A stretch of 41,382 nucleotides of DNA from Bacillota bacterium. GTDB lineage: Bacteria; Bacillota; Sulfobacillia; Sulfobacillales; Sulfobacillaceae. The position numbers and the translations under genes were made by a program. The stretch lies in the NCBI GenBank assembly GCA_023512105.1, contig JAIMAE010000008.1:1-41382 (forward strand), in the 5' to 3' direction. Positions 32,105-40,503 of this stretch are shown piece after piece; within the stretch, counting starts at the first letter, position 1; every line of letters begins with the position of its first letter. Below the pieces are notes generated by a model. That model ran no database searches. It worked only from the letters and a program-made list of their open reading frames with translations, and was not told the origin of the DNA.

Positions 32105-33070
32105 TCAAGACGGATTCCAGGTTAAAAAGCCCATGCCGACTCCGGTGCCGGCCGGGGAGCGATAAGCGGGGACGTAGTCGACCAGTTGAGGGGAGAAATC
32201 AGCCAGCGCGGATGCAACGGTAATCCAGGCGCGAAGCTCCGAGGTACCGGCGGTCAGCAGCCCCGGGTCAAGCTTGCGCAAGTTCTCCGGCCGACCGTCT
32301 AAGATGGCGTCTAAGACTTGGTGATCCAACCCCTCATCGATTCCCCAATGCGTTAGTCCCCCCGAAGCCACCAAGGCAATGCGCTTGTTCTCCGGCCATT
32401 CGGCGATGCCTTGGGCCAAAGCCTTGCCTAGCTGCCAGCACCGTTCGGGTGATGGCTTGTTCGGGGGGTAGTGGGCGTTGACAATCACCGGAAGGATGGG
32501 AATGTGGGTGGGAAGACCTAGTCGCCGACGCACGAAGGTAAAGGAATGACTGAGTGGGCGGCCGGGGATTTGTTGAGAGAATTGGCTCACGTCAAAGTCC
32601 AGTCCGCTTAGATGCCTGACCAGATGACGGCCGAGGTCGGGTAGCGCCGGGTAGGGGTCCGGGGCGTTATTATGCCAAGCCCAGAGACCGGGGCGATACG
32701 CCGGGGCCACCCGTTCTGGGGGAATCGGAAGGTCCCAAATCACCTCGCCGCAGAAGACGGCCAGGGCCGGTTGGCCTTCGGGGCCCCAAAGCTCGTCTTG
32801 GTCGTCTCCGACCACCACCACGACATCGGGGGCGGCGGCCTTCAGGTGTTGCCCTAAACGGCTGATCGCATCCTGACAAGCCTGATACTTGGCCTGCCAC
32901 CGCTCCAGGGTCACCTCGTCGGCGAGACGGGCGGCATTTTCGGCCAGCAAGGCCTCGTAGGGGACGGTCGGGTTGGTTCGGTCGAGTGCTCCGAGGTCGG
33001 TCCAAAGTTCGGGCGAGATGCTCAGCTGGGGACTGTGCGATGAGGCCAGCCCAGTGACGATATCCGCCAT
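32105..33070 (-). CDS. Second LigB-family extradiol dioxygenase
   Basis: A 321-residue paralogue of the dioxygenase at 17617, sharing the start (MADIVTGLASSHSPQLS versus MADIVLGVGTSHSPQLN), the VVGDDQDELW block, LSHSFTFVRRRL, the NAHYPPNKPSPERC stretch, ASGGLTH and the end VDYVPAYRSPAGTG. His12 is kept. At the second-ligand region it reads GDDQDELW, so even the His that follows Gln in the first copy is replaced by Asp. Ring cleavage of a catechol-type acid is the family activity. AAGGAGG precedes the ATG on this strand. The gene stands alone, divergent from the small genes at 33468. Confidence 0.85.
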   Translation of the reverse strand: MADIVTGLASSHSPQLSISPELWTDLGALDRTNPTVPYEALLAENAARLADEVTLERWQAKYQACQDAISRLGQHLKAAAPDVVVVVGDDQDELWGPEGQPALAVFCGEVIWDLPIPPERVAPAYRPGLWAWHNNAPDPYPALPDLGRHLVRHLSGLDFDVSQFSQQIPGRPLSHSFTFVRRRLGLPTHIPILPVIVNAHYPPNKPSPERCWQLGKALAQGIAEWPENKRIALVASGGLTHWGIDEGLDHQVLDAILDGRPENLRKLDPGLLTAGTSELRAWITVASALADFSPQLVDYVPAYRSPAGTGVGMGFLTWNPS

Positions 33071-33168
33071 CGTATACCTCCTTAGTCGCGCTGGAACTGA
33101 CAAGGCCGGGGCCGGTGAGTGACGGGTTCGATATTCGCCCAGGACCATGATCGGCGACTGCACCTTCT

Positions 33169-33174
33169 AGTATA
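33169..33174 (-). promoter_or_regulatory. Possible -10 box for the second dioxygenase gene
   Basis: On the minus strand the sequence reads TATACT, about 100 bases ahead of the dioxygenase ATG, with TTCGTT 17 bases further upstream as a weak -35. The surroundings are locally AT-rich. Confidence 0.35.
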
Positions 33175-33418
33175 CTTTCCGGCTAAAACAAAACGAAGAT
33201 CCCAGGCATCTGGCCGCCGGTTTCGCACTGCCCTGCGCTTGCCAAATCTATGCCGGGCCGTTCGACACGGTTTGGTTTCTAGGCATACCTGGCCCTTGGT
33301 GCTCCTCTCGGCGGCGAAGAGGGAGCGGTGCCGGTGCTGGCCTTAGCTGCGGGAACAGGGGGGTCTGGAAACAGGGAGGGCTGCATGAGGCGTCCGAAGC
33401 CGGCCTTCTGGGGAGCTA

Positions 33419-33427
33419 TGGTATAAT
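33419..33427 (+). promoter_or_regulatory. Extended -10 promoter for the small gene pair
   Basis: TGGTATAAT is a perfect -10 box with the TGn extension, 40 bases ahead of the ATG at 33468. No -35 match is seen, which extended -10 promoters tolerate. Confidence 0.5.
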
Positions 33428-33467
33428 CAGCGCATATCAGAGAGGTGGACGGGGGTAGGAGCCGCCG

Positions 33468-33863
33468 ATGGGCTTGAGGATCGACGAGGCCTCCCGGAGA
33501 GTACTCGAACGGCTCTATCTGGCTCATGCAATCGCCGAGGCAAGTCGGGACGACGACCGATATCGCCTCTATCCGGAAGATCCGGTGTTGTTTACGTTGG
33601 AGGAATCCGACCGCGAGACCCTGGTCTGGTTCATGTACCATCTGCTCTTTGGACGCAGCCAAGTCTTTTGGGATTGGGCGGAGAGGGTCTTGGGGATTAG
33701 CCCGGAACACCGGGAGTCATGGGTGCGGGAGGCGTGGGATCGCCTGCGCACGCCAAGGCTGGAGCGCTTCGTGGCTCTCAACATGGAGCGAGGCCGACTG
33801 TTACAATGGCCGCCTGGCTCCAGCGCCGCTGCGGCAGAGGAGGGTGTGCATGGCGCTGTATGA
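33468..33863 (+). CDS. Conserved-looking protein of unknown function
   Basis: A 131-residue, mostly helical protein, rich in Arg, Glu, Leu and Trp (for example FWDWAERVLG and SWVREAWDRL). It has no signal peptide or membrane segment. No family was recognised. AGGAG precedes the ATG, and an extended -10 promoter lies upstream. The last 14 bases overlap the next gene, which suggests the products act together. The final 20 residues are Ala/Gly/Glu-rich and mainly reflect the overlap. Confidence 0.7.
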   Translation: MGLRIDEASRRVLERLYLAHAIAEASRDDDRYRLYPEDPVLFTLEESDRETLVWFMYHLLFGRSQVFWDWAERVLGISPEHRESWVREAWDRLRTPRLERFVALNMERGRLLQWPPGSSAAAAEEGVHGAV

Positions 33864-34176
33864 TGGGCTGGATAGCGAAACCCAGTCGGTAATCCGCAAG
33901 CTGTGGCAGGCCGACGCCCAAGGTGGCGCCAGCGCCGAGCGCTGGCGACGATTCTGGCAGTCGGTTACGTCGGATGAGGCAAATACCCTGCTGGCTGACT
34001 GGCTTCGCACCGTTCAACCACATCTGGACTGGGAAGAACACGTGGCCGGTTTCTTAAGCGCGGTGTTGGGAATCCGCAACCGTCCTTGGTTTACCGGCGA
34101 ATACTCCGAAGAGTACGCGGCCGCCTCGGCCGAGGAGTGGGAGGCGGTTTCCAGGCGGTTGGGGGATGCCGAGTAG
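33850..34176 (+). CDS. Small acidic protein of unknown function
   Basis: A 108-residue, soluble, helical and Trp/Glu-rich protein beginning MALYDGLDSETQSVIRKLWQ. It was not matched to any family. GAGGAGGG lies just ahead of the ATG, which is inside the end of the previous gene; a longer frame reading upstream is only overlap. The ERWRRFWQS and EWEAVSRRLG segments give it a general likeness to its partner, but no clear homology can be claimed by eye. It ends the pair; no terminator was found. Confidence 0.65.
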   Translation: MALYDGLDSETQSVIRKLWQADAQGGASAERWRRFWQSVTSDEANTLLADWLRTVQPHLDWEEHVAGFLSAVLGIRNRPWFTGEYSEEYAAASAEEWEAVSRRLGDAE

Positions 34177-34496
34177 CGTCCCTGCGAGCGGACTTTACGT
34201 CGTGGCGCCTTAACCTGCCCTGAAGGCCCTCCGTACCTGGGAGATCTTCCCCTCCAGCCAAGTCCACCATGCCTGCTCCCCGTTGAGGCGAAGTCCGATT
34301 GGGAAGCCGCCGGAGTCTGTGCCAGACCGGGTGGCGGACCATCCAAAATAGACAGAAAAGCGAATAGAGATATAACCAATCGAACTGGCTTCCCTGCGTC
34401 ATTTGACCTTACGATTGCCTCCAATCTGTGATATTCTTACCAGAAAATGGTGTGCGACGTGCTTGGCCCTGGATGGGCAAGAGGGAGAGTGGCCGC
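34177..34496. other. Gene-free gap before the amidase operon
   Basis: About 320 bases. The second half is AT-rich and contains TTGACC at 34403-34408 and TATTCT at 34432-34437, too far apart (23 bases) to form a normal promoter. The transcription start of the following operon is probably here, but no specific site can be supported. Confidence 0.45.
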
Positions 34497-35294
34497 ATGG
34501 AGGTCTTTGCGCGGCGAGTATCCGGGCATAAGGGGGTTCCCGCTTATCTCGCCTTGCCAGATCGGAAGGGCCCCACCCCGGTGGTGGTGTTGTTGCACGA
34601 GCGGTACGGCCTGGTCCGCCACACCGAGGACTTGGCCGGCCGCTTGGCCTCCGCAGGCTACGCGGTGCTGGCGCCCGACTTGTTCTATGACCATCCCAAC
34701 CTGGAAGCCCTGCACGCCGGTCGGGTGACGTTTCACCCCAGCGACCGGGAGGTGGTCGAAAAGATCGAAGACGCGCTGACCGCTTTAGAGGGTGTTCCCG
34801 GGGTGGACGTTGCGCGGCTGGGCATGATCGGCGTCTGCCAGACCGGCCGCCATCCGTTTGCCTGGGGCGCGGTTCATCCCCTGTCGGCCTGTGCGGTGTT
34901 CTACGGGGCCGCTCAGCGGAGGGACTGGGAGGTCACGGAGGCTCAACCCCACGGTATGGAGGGCCTGATTGCCGCCGTACCCTGCCCGGTGTTAGGGATT
35001 TTTGGGGAAAAAGACCACGTGATCTCGATCCAGGACGTCCTGCGATTTCGCGATGCGCTGGAACGCTACTGCAAGTCCTACACCATCCGGCTCTATGCCG
35101 ATGCGCCGCACGGCTGGTTGAACGACACCATGCCCGGCCGCTACCGCCCGCATCTGGCCGCCTTGGCCTGGCAGGCCTTACTCGATTTCCTGCAGGACAC
35201 CTTACAAGGGGCGCCTGTGGACACGATTCAGTGGCAGTTTGTGAGCGAGCATCACCCCGACTACGACTTTGGCAAGAACGTACGCCTGGAATAG
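34497..35294 (+). CDS. Dienelactone hydrolase family protein
   Basis: A 265-residue alpha/beta hydrolase. Dienelactone hydrolases open lactones formed during aromatic breakdown and use a Cys-His-Asp triad. Here Glu35 is in LLHERYG, Cys114 in GVCQTGRH, Asp173 in FGEKDHV and His205 in ADAPHGW, so the whole set is present. The elbow GVCQTG differs slightly from the usual GxCxGG. ATG at 34497 has AGAGGGAGAG upstream; an ATG at 34473 is a less supported alternative. It opens a plus-strand run of eight close genes, and the next gene starts three bases after its stop. The actual substrate is unknown. Confidence 0.83.
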   Translation: MEVFARRVSGHKGVPAYLALPDRKGPTPVVVLLHERYGLVRHTEDLAGRLASAGYAVLAPDLFYDHPNLEALHAGRVTFHPSDREVVEKIEDALTALEGVPGVDVARLGMIGVCQTGRHPFAWGAVHPLSACAVFYGAAQRRDWEVTEAQPHGMEGLIAAVPCPVLGIFGEKDHVISIQDVLRFRDALERYCKSYTIRLYADAPHGWLNDTMPGRYRPHLAALAWQALLDFLQDTLQGAPVDTIQWQFVSEHHPDYDFGKNVRLE

Positions 35295-35297
35295 GGG

Positions 35298-35963
35298 GTG
35301 AGGGGGGTGGAGTGGGACCGAAACGCTTTACATCGCCTAGACCCTGCCCGCACCGCCTTGGTGCTCTTCGACGTGTTAACCGCCTACCTCCACCCGGCGG
35401 ATCCGGTAAAGGCGGCGGTGTTGGCCGAGCGTCAACTGCTGGCTCGCTTGCAGGCGCTTTTAGAAGACTGTCGCCGTCAGGGGGTGTGGGTCTGCTACAC
35501 CTGCGCGGCCCATAGCCCGGATGGGGGAGACGTGGTGGCGCGCTTGACGGATACCGACATGGACCTCCGCCCTTGGAGCGACGCACCGCGTCCGTTCCGC
35601 CCAGAAGTCCATCGAGGAGAACCCGGGGCGGCCATCGCCGAGGAGTTGACCCCGCGGCCCGGGGAGTTGGTCCTCCCCAAGTACCGTTGGAGTGCTTTCT
35701 ACCAAACTGCCCTGGAGTTGCAGCTTCGGGCCCGTGGGCTTGACACCATCATCTTGGCCGGGATGTCGACCGACGTGGGGATTGCCAGCACCGCCTTTTC
35801 TGCGCGAGACCGAGACTTTGGAATGGTGGTGGCACGCGATGCCTGTTGGTCCCACCGGGGGCCGAATCACGACTTCTTGATGGATCGCGTCTTTCCCCGC
35901 ATGGCCAGGGTGCGGACGGTAGCGGAGATTCGGACCATGTGGAAGGAGGAAGCCCGCCGGTGA
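35298..35963 (+). CDS. Isochorismatase-fold protein lacking the nucleophile Cys
   Basis: A 221-residue protein of the isochorismatase/cysteine hydrolase fold. Asp25 (LVLFDVLTAY) and Lys128 (LPKYRWSAF) are in place, but the residue expected to be the Cys nucleophile is Gly161 in MSTDVGIASTAF. True isochorismatases such as EntB and PhzD also have Gly there and hydrolyse a vinyl ether without a covalent intermediate, while amidases of the fold need Cys. So this one is unlikely to be an amidase. GTG at 35298 is used, with GTG at 35307 as an alternative. It overlaps the SDR start by four bases (GTGA). Confidence 0.83.
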   Translation: MRGVEWDRNALHRLDPARTALVLFDVLTAYLHPADPVKAAVLAERQLLARLQALLEDCRRQGVWVCYTCAAHSPDGGDVVARLTDTDMDLRPWSDAPRPFRPEVHRGEPGAAIAEELTPRPGELVLPKYRWSAFYQTALELQLRARGLDTIILAGMSTDVGIASTAFSARDRDFGMVVARDACWSHRGPNHDFLMDRVFPRMARVRTVAEIRTMWKEEARR

Positions 35964-36721
35964 ACAGGGAGGAGGCAAGTCCGGAGGGCCGTCCGGTGGC
36001 AGTAGTCACCGGAGCCGCCAAGGGGATTGGGCGTGCCATCGCCGAGCGTCTGGGGAGCGACGGATGGGCGCTCGTGCTGTGGGATGTCTTGGGCGAAGGC
36101 GCCGCGGTAGCCGCCCGGCTGCGGGAACAAGACATCCCGGCCCGCTTCGAGCAGGTGGACGTCTCCGATGAGGAGGCGATTTTGGCGGCGATCTCCAGTT
36201 GGCCGGTGGGCTGGAGGAAGGTGCGGGGATTGGTCAACAACGCCGGCATCTTTCCTCGGAGCGAGGCGCTCTCGATGTCCTCGGCGGTGTGGAACCGCGT
36301 GCTGGCGGTGAACCTGACCGGCGCGTTTCTCTGCAGCCGAGCCCTCGCCCCCCTGATCTTGGCCCAGGGGCAGGGGGCGATCGTCAACCTGGCCTCGGGC
36401 CGAGCCTATGCCGGGGCCAAGTTGGGCTGTGCCTATGCGGCCTCCAAAGCCGGCATACTGGGTCTCACCCGCTCGTTGGCGTTGGAGTGGGCACCGGCGA
36501 TCCGGGTCAACTGCGTGGTCCCCGGGGTGACCGACACGGATCAGCCGCGGGAGGCTGGGATCGACGATGCCACCTTGTATGCTCGGGGGGCCTCGATTCC
36601 GCTGGGCCGCATTGGACGCCCCGACGATGTCGCCAAGGGGGTGGCGTTCTTACTCGGCCCGGATGCCGAGTACATCACCGGACAGGCCTTGTTCATCAAT
36701 GGGGGAGCCCTGATGGGATAA
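35960..36721 (+). CDS. Short-chain dehydrogenase/reductase
   Basis: A 253-residue classical SDR. The cofactor site is TGAAKGIG (residues 17-24), NNAG is at 93-96, the catalytic Ser is probably Ser146 in NLASGRAY, and YAASK provides Tyr159 and Lys163. The C-terminal ITGQALFINGGA is the family ending. WD at 41-42, at the end of the second strand, favours NAD(H) over NADP(H). The substrate is unknown; an alcohol or dihydrodiol intermediate of the operon's pathway is likely. GTG at 35960 overlaps the previous stop (GTGA), and the MFS gene follows after 84 bases. Confidence 0.88.
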   Translation: MNREEASPEGRPVAVVTGAAKGIGRAIAERLGSDGWALVLWDVLGEGAAVAARLREQDIPARFEQVDVSDEEAILAAISSWPVGWRKVRGLVNNAGIFPRSEALSMSSAVWNRVLAVNLTGAFLCSRALAPLILAQGQGAIVNLASGRAYAGAKLGCAYAASKAGILGLTRSLALEWAPAIRVNCVVPGVTDTDQPREAGIDDATLYARGASIPLGRIGRPDDVAKGVAFLLGPDAEYITGQALFINGGALMG

Positions 36722-36805
36722 CGGCACTCCGGCTGACCAGAGGGGCGCGAAGTCCGCGCATCGTCACCCGGATGCCCGGTGGAGGGAAGAGATAGGGGGG
36801 AGAGC

Positions 36806-38068
36806 GTGAGTTCGGTCCAATCGGTTTCGCCGATGCCGGTCGGGCGGGCGCGGGTGCGATGGACCCGCGTCGGCCCCGCCTTGTTTGTGGCCACTGCGGT
36901 GGCGCAGATCGACAAGATCAGCATCGCGGTGGTGATCGCCAACGCCGCCTTCCTGCGGACGATGGGGCTGGTGGGGCATCCGGCGGTGGTGGGGGCGCTG
37001 GTGACCGCCTTTTTGGCCGCGTATGGAGTGGGATTGTTTATCTGGGGCTTTTTGATTGACGCCTTGGGCCCCCGGCGGGCGGCGGTCATCGCAGTGATTT
37101 TGTGGAGCGTGATGCTGGCCTGGGGAGGGCTTTCCACGTCGCTGGGCGAGCTTTTCGCCTCGCGCATCGGGCTCGGGCTGACCGAGGGCATTCTCTTTCC
37201 GGTCTGCAACGCCTTTGTGGCCCGATGGTTTCCCTGGTCGGAACGCGGACGCGCGCAGTCGTTCTGGTTTAATGGGGCCACCATCGGGGCGGCGGTGGGA
37301 GGCGCGGTGGCCACGGCCTTAATCGTGGCCGCCGGATGGAGGGCCATGTTCCTGGTGCTGGCGGTGGCCGGGTTGGTGATCGTGGTCCCCATGCTGTGGT
37401 GGCTCACTCGGGACGACCCCGACTCCGACCCCCGGGTCAGCGAGGCGGAGCGCCAGGAGATCCGGGCCCAGGTGGCGCGACCGCCGGCTCGGCCAGTCGG
37501 GGAGGTGCTCCGGGATTACCGGTATTGGCTGCTGGTGTTGGCGTTTACCCTGAACAACATCTTCTTCTGGGGCTGGCAGTCGTGGATGCCCACCTACCTC
37601 ATCCACGCCCGCCACTTCTCGTTTGCCGCCGCCGGTGGGGTCACCGCCTTGATGTTCGCGCTGGAGGTGATCGCGGTGGTGGCGATGGCCGCGGCCACCG
37701 ACCGCATCGGACGCCGGGCTTGGTGGGGAGCGTTGGGGTTCGCCGCGGCGGCGGTGGGACTGTTTGTCGGGGGACATGTTCCGGCGTTGGGGGTAGGGGT
37801 GGCGATCATGATCCTGGGCCTGTGCGGGCAACAGGCCAGCGCAGGCAACACCCAGTCGCTGATCCACAGCTTCAGCGACGCCCGTTCGATGGGCAAGGCG
37901 GCGGGAATCCTCAACGCCGTGGCCAACTTGGCCTCGGCCTTTGCCCCGGCGCTTATCGGGGCGATGATTGGGCTTCACAGCACGTTCTCAGGCGTGCTCT
38001 GGTTTTTGTCGTTGGTCCTGTTGGCGGCGGCCTTGTCGACGGCCTTGCTGGCCCCGAGCGGCTATTAG
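36806..38068 (+). CDS. MFS transporter (anion:cation symporter-like)
   Basis: A 420-residue, 12-helix major facilitator protein that looks like the ACS/GudP-type organic-acid symporters. The first helix contains AQIDKISIAVVI, loop 2-3 reads GFLIDALGPRR, and WFPWSERGRAQSFWFNG is the family's motif near helix 4-5. The second half has ATDRIGRRAWWG. Import of the pathway substrate is inferred from its place between the SDR and the first amidase cassette. GTG at 36806 follows GGGGGGAGAG; a frame open from 36779 has no better site. The next gene starts 64 bases downstream. Confidence 0.87.
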   Translation: MSSVQSVSPMPVGRARVRWTRVGPALFVATAVAQIDKISIAVVIANAAFLRTMGLVGHPAVVGALVTAFLAAYGVGLFIWGFLIDALGPRRAAVIAVILWSVMLAWGGLSTSLGELFASRIGLGLTEGILFPVCNAFVARWFPWSERGRAQSFWFNGATIGAAVGGAVATALIVAAGWRAMFLVLAVAGLVIVVPMLWWLTRDDPDSDPRVSEAERQEIRAQVARPPARPVGEVLRDYRYWLLVLAFTLNNIFFWGWQSWMPTYLIHARHFSFAAAGGVTALMFALEVIAVVAMAAATDRIGRRAWWGALGFAAAAVGLFVGGHVPALGVGVAIMILGLCGQQASAGNTQSLIHSFSDARSMGKAAGILNAVANLASAFAPALIGAMIGLHSTFSGVLWFLSLVLLAAALSTALLAPSGY

Positions 38069-38132
38069 GAGCGATGAGCCTCAAGGGCTTGGGAAGCGAT
38101 CTGGCAAACAGCGGAGAGGGGGAGAGGGTCAG

Positions 38133-38834
38133 ATGGCGGTTTGGGATGGCATCATTCCCGACCACGACCTGGCGGTATATCAGGCGGCGCAGTTTGGCGA
38201 GCGGATGGAGATGGGTAACCACCCGGCCTTGGTCATCGTCGACGTGCTATGGGCCTTTGTCGGCCCGCGGGTTGACACCTTATCGGCGATAGCCGAATAC
38301 CCCACCGCCTGCGGGGCGGTGGGATGGGAGGCAATGGAGCGGATTCGCTGGCTGCTCGACCGGTTTCGGGCCCACGGCCTGCCGGTCGTCCACGTGAAGG
38401 CCGGCAGCGACCCTCAGGCCTTTGGCGGGACCACCAAGCGCCCCACCGGCTACCGCGACCCTCGGGCCTACGAATTTCCCGAACTGGTGGCGCCGGTGGC
38501 GGGAGAGCCGGTGGTGGTGAAGAGCAAGGCCAGCGGGTTTTTCCGCACTCCGCTCGATGTCTTGTTGCACAAGCGGGGGGTGGACACGGTGCTGATCGCC
38601 GGCTCGACCACCTCGGGCTGCATTCGCGCCACCGCGGTGGACGCCCACTCGCTGGGGTTTGCCACCGTGGTGCTGGAGGACGGGGTGTTCGACCGCTCCC
38701 CCTTCTCCCATGCGGTGTCGCTGTTCGAACTGCAGATGAAGTACGCCCAGGTGCTTTCGGTCGAGCAGGCTTGGCAACTATTGGAGGCGCGAGGGATGGT
38801 TTCCGGGATGCGCGGGGAGGAGAGCCATGTCTGA
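38133..38834 (+). CDS. Isochorismatase-fold amidohydrolase, cassette copy 1
   Basis: A 233-residue cysteine hydrolase of the N-carbamoylsarcosine amidase/maleamate amidase type. The triad is complete: Asp37 in LVIVDVLWAF, a Lys in VVKSKASGFF (Lys130 or Lys132), and Cys163 in GSTTSGCIRATA. The non-proline cis-peptide region and the TTSGC motif match members that hydrolyse linear amides or carbamoyl groups. The ATG has GGGGGAGAGGG upstream. Its end overlaps the PuuE-like gene by eight bases. It resembles the protein encoded at 39808 in motif and context, forming the first of two cassettes. Confidence 0.87.
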   Translation: MAVWDGIIPDHDLAVYQAAQFGERMEMGNHPALVIVDVLWAFVGPRVDTLSAIAEYPTACGAVGWEAMERIRWLLDRFRAHGLPVVHVKAGSDPQAFGGTTKRPTGYRDPRAYEFPELVAPVAGEPVVVKSKASGFFRTPLDVLLHKRGVDTVLIAGSTTSGCIRATAVDAHSLGFATVVLEDGVFDRSPFSHAVSLFELQMKYAQVLSVEQAWQLLEARGMVSGMRGEESHV

Positions 38835-39705
38835 GTTCGCACGCTATCCCTACCGCGCCATCGTGGACCACCCGCCGTTTCGGTGGCCCGAGGAGGCGCG
38901 GGTGGCGGTGTGGATCATCCCCAACGTCGAGTACTTTCCGTTCGCGGGGCCCGGCGCGGTGATCAACGAACGGACCGCATCGTTTCGCCCCGACGTGGTC
39001 AACCACAGCTGGCGCGACTACGGGATTCGGGTGGGGTTCTGGCGCCTCGTGGACTGCTTGGACCAGGCCCGGGTGCCGGTGACGGCGGCCTTAAACAGCT
39101 TGGTTTGCGACCATTACCCGCAGGTGGTGGAGGCCGGGGTCCGCCGCGGCTGGGAGTGGATGGGGCACGGGGAGACCAATTCCCGTTGGTTGGTCGGACT
39201 GGAGGCGGAGGAAGAGGCCGCGCTGATTGCCCGGGTGCGGGGCCGGATCGCCGAGGCCACTGGAAAGCCGCCGTCAGGATGGCTGAGCCCGGGTTTGAGC
39301 GAGACCGAGCGAACCCCGGAGCTCTTAAGGCAAGCGGGCGTGGAATATGTGGCCGACTGGGTGGCGGACGAGGTGCCGTTTTGGATGCAGACGGCGCACG
39401 GCCCGCTCCTGGCGCTTCCCTATTCGATCGAAATCAACGACATGGAGCTGATCTTGCGGCAACGCCGCTCCGGTCCAGAGTTCCGCGAGCGGCTGATCGA
39501 CCAGTTTGAGCAACTGTGGCGGGATGGCGACCGGGTGGCCCGGGTGATGGCGATCGCGCTACATCCCTTTCTGATCGGCCAACCCCATCGGATTCGCTAC
39601 CTCGCCGAGGTGTTGGACTACCTGAGAAGCCATAACGGGGTGTGGTTTGCCACCGGGAGCGAGATTGCCCGCTACTACCGGGAACGGTTTGGAGAGAACC
39701 TTTAG
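38827..39705 (+). CDS. Polysaccharide deacetylase-fold protein, PuuE/cyclic-imide-hydrolase-like, copy 1
   Basis: A 292-residue protein of the NodB-fold branch that includes PuuE-type allantoinase and cyclic imide hydrolases, which open cyclic amides rather than deacetylate sugars. Landmarks are VAVWIIPNVEYFPF, WRDYGIRVGFWR, MGHGETNSRW, GWLSPGLSET, a DW-x3-DE-x-PFWM region and ALHPFLIGQPHR near the end. The canonical TFDD motif of chitin deacetylases is absent (NVE there), as in PuuE. The ATG overlaps the amidase gene by eight bases, which supports successive action: ring opening, then linear-amide hydrolysis. The substrate is not known. Confidence 0.8.
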   Translation: MSEFARYPYRAIVDHPPFRWPEEARVAVWIIPNVEYFPFAGPGAVINERTASFRPDVVNHSWRDYGIRVGFWRLVDCLDQARVPVTAALNSLVCDHYPQVVEAGVRRGWEWMGHGETNSRWLVGLEAEEEAALIARVRGRIAEATGKPPSGWLSPGLSETERTPELLRQAGVEYVADWVADEVPFWMQTAHGPLLALPYSIEINDMELILRQRRSGPEFRERLIDQFEQLWRDGDRVARVMAIALHPFLIGQPHRIRYLAEVLDYLRSHNGVWFATGSEIARYYRERFGENL

Positions 39706-39807
39706 CGCGCTGGCCGATGCGCGGTCAGACCTTCTTCCCGCAGTGGGCGGAAGCGGTTGTCGTCCAAACCGAACACCGAAGGGGTTGTGCACAAGGAGGT
39801 TGTCCTT

Positions 39808-40461
39808 ATGGCAGAGGACTCGATGGAGGCGTTTTTTGCCGCGAGAGGATTTGGCCGGACCATTGGATTTGGGGAGAAGTCAGCGCTCTTGGTGATCGAC
39901 ATGGTGCGAGCCTTTACCAATCCGGAACTGCCGCTCGGGGCGCCGCTGGACCGCCAGATCGAGGTCATCCGCGAGCTGTTGGCGGTGGCTCGGGAGCGGG
40001 AGATCCCGATCTTCTACACCTCCGTGGCCTACGAGGACCGCGATCTGGCCGATGCGGGCATTTGGGCGTTAAAGCAGGCCGGGATCATGACCCTGCGGGC
40101 GGGCACGTCCGAGGTGGAAGTCGACGAGCGACTGGGACGGCGGCCCGAGGAGCCGGTGATCTTCAAAAAGTACGCTTCGGCGTTCTTCGGCACCGACCTC
40201 TTGACCCGCCTTAACACCCGCCGCGTCGACACCCTGATCGTCACCGGTTGCACCACCAGCGGCTGTGTTAGAGCCACCGCCGTCGACGGTCTGCAAAATG
40301 GCTTTCGGGTGATGGTGGTGCGAGAGGCGGTGGGGGACCGGGCCGCGCCGGCTCATGAACAAAGTCTCTTTGACCTGCAGGCCAAGTACGCCGATGTGGT
40401 CTCGGCGCAAGCGGTGGTGGCCTATTGGAAGAAGGCCGGCGGGCTGGCGAGTGGGCATTAG
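39808..40461 (+). CDS. Isochorismatase-fold amidohydrolase, cassette copy 2
   Basis: A 217-residue cysteine hydrolase of the N-carbamoylsarcosine amidase/maleamate amidase group. The triad is Asp31 (LLVIDMVRAF), Lys121 (VIFKKYASAF) and Cys153 (TGCTTSGCVRATA). Its C-terminal SLFDLQAKYADVVSA matches SLFELQMKYAQVLSV of copy 1. AAGGAGGT precedes the ATG. It begins about 100 bases after the first PuuE-like gene and is followed after 42 bases by the second. Several of its segments, for example FYTSVAYEDRDLADAG, resemble maleamate amidases more than copy 1 does. Confidence 0.88.
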   Translation: MAEDSMEAFFAARGFGRTIGFGEKSALLVIDMVRAFTNPELPLGAPLDRQIEVIRELLAVAREREIPIFYTSVAYEDRDLADAGIWALKQAGIMTLRAGTSEVEVDERLGRRPEEPVIFKKYASAFFGTDLLTRLNTRRVDTLIVTGCTTSGCVRATAVDGLQNGFRVMVVREAVGDRAAPAHEQSLFDLQAKYADVVSAQAVVAYWKKAGGLASGH

Positions 40462-40503
40462 CTCGGAGGTGAATTGGGCATGGGGTTGAAGGAGGGATAG
40501 GGC

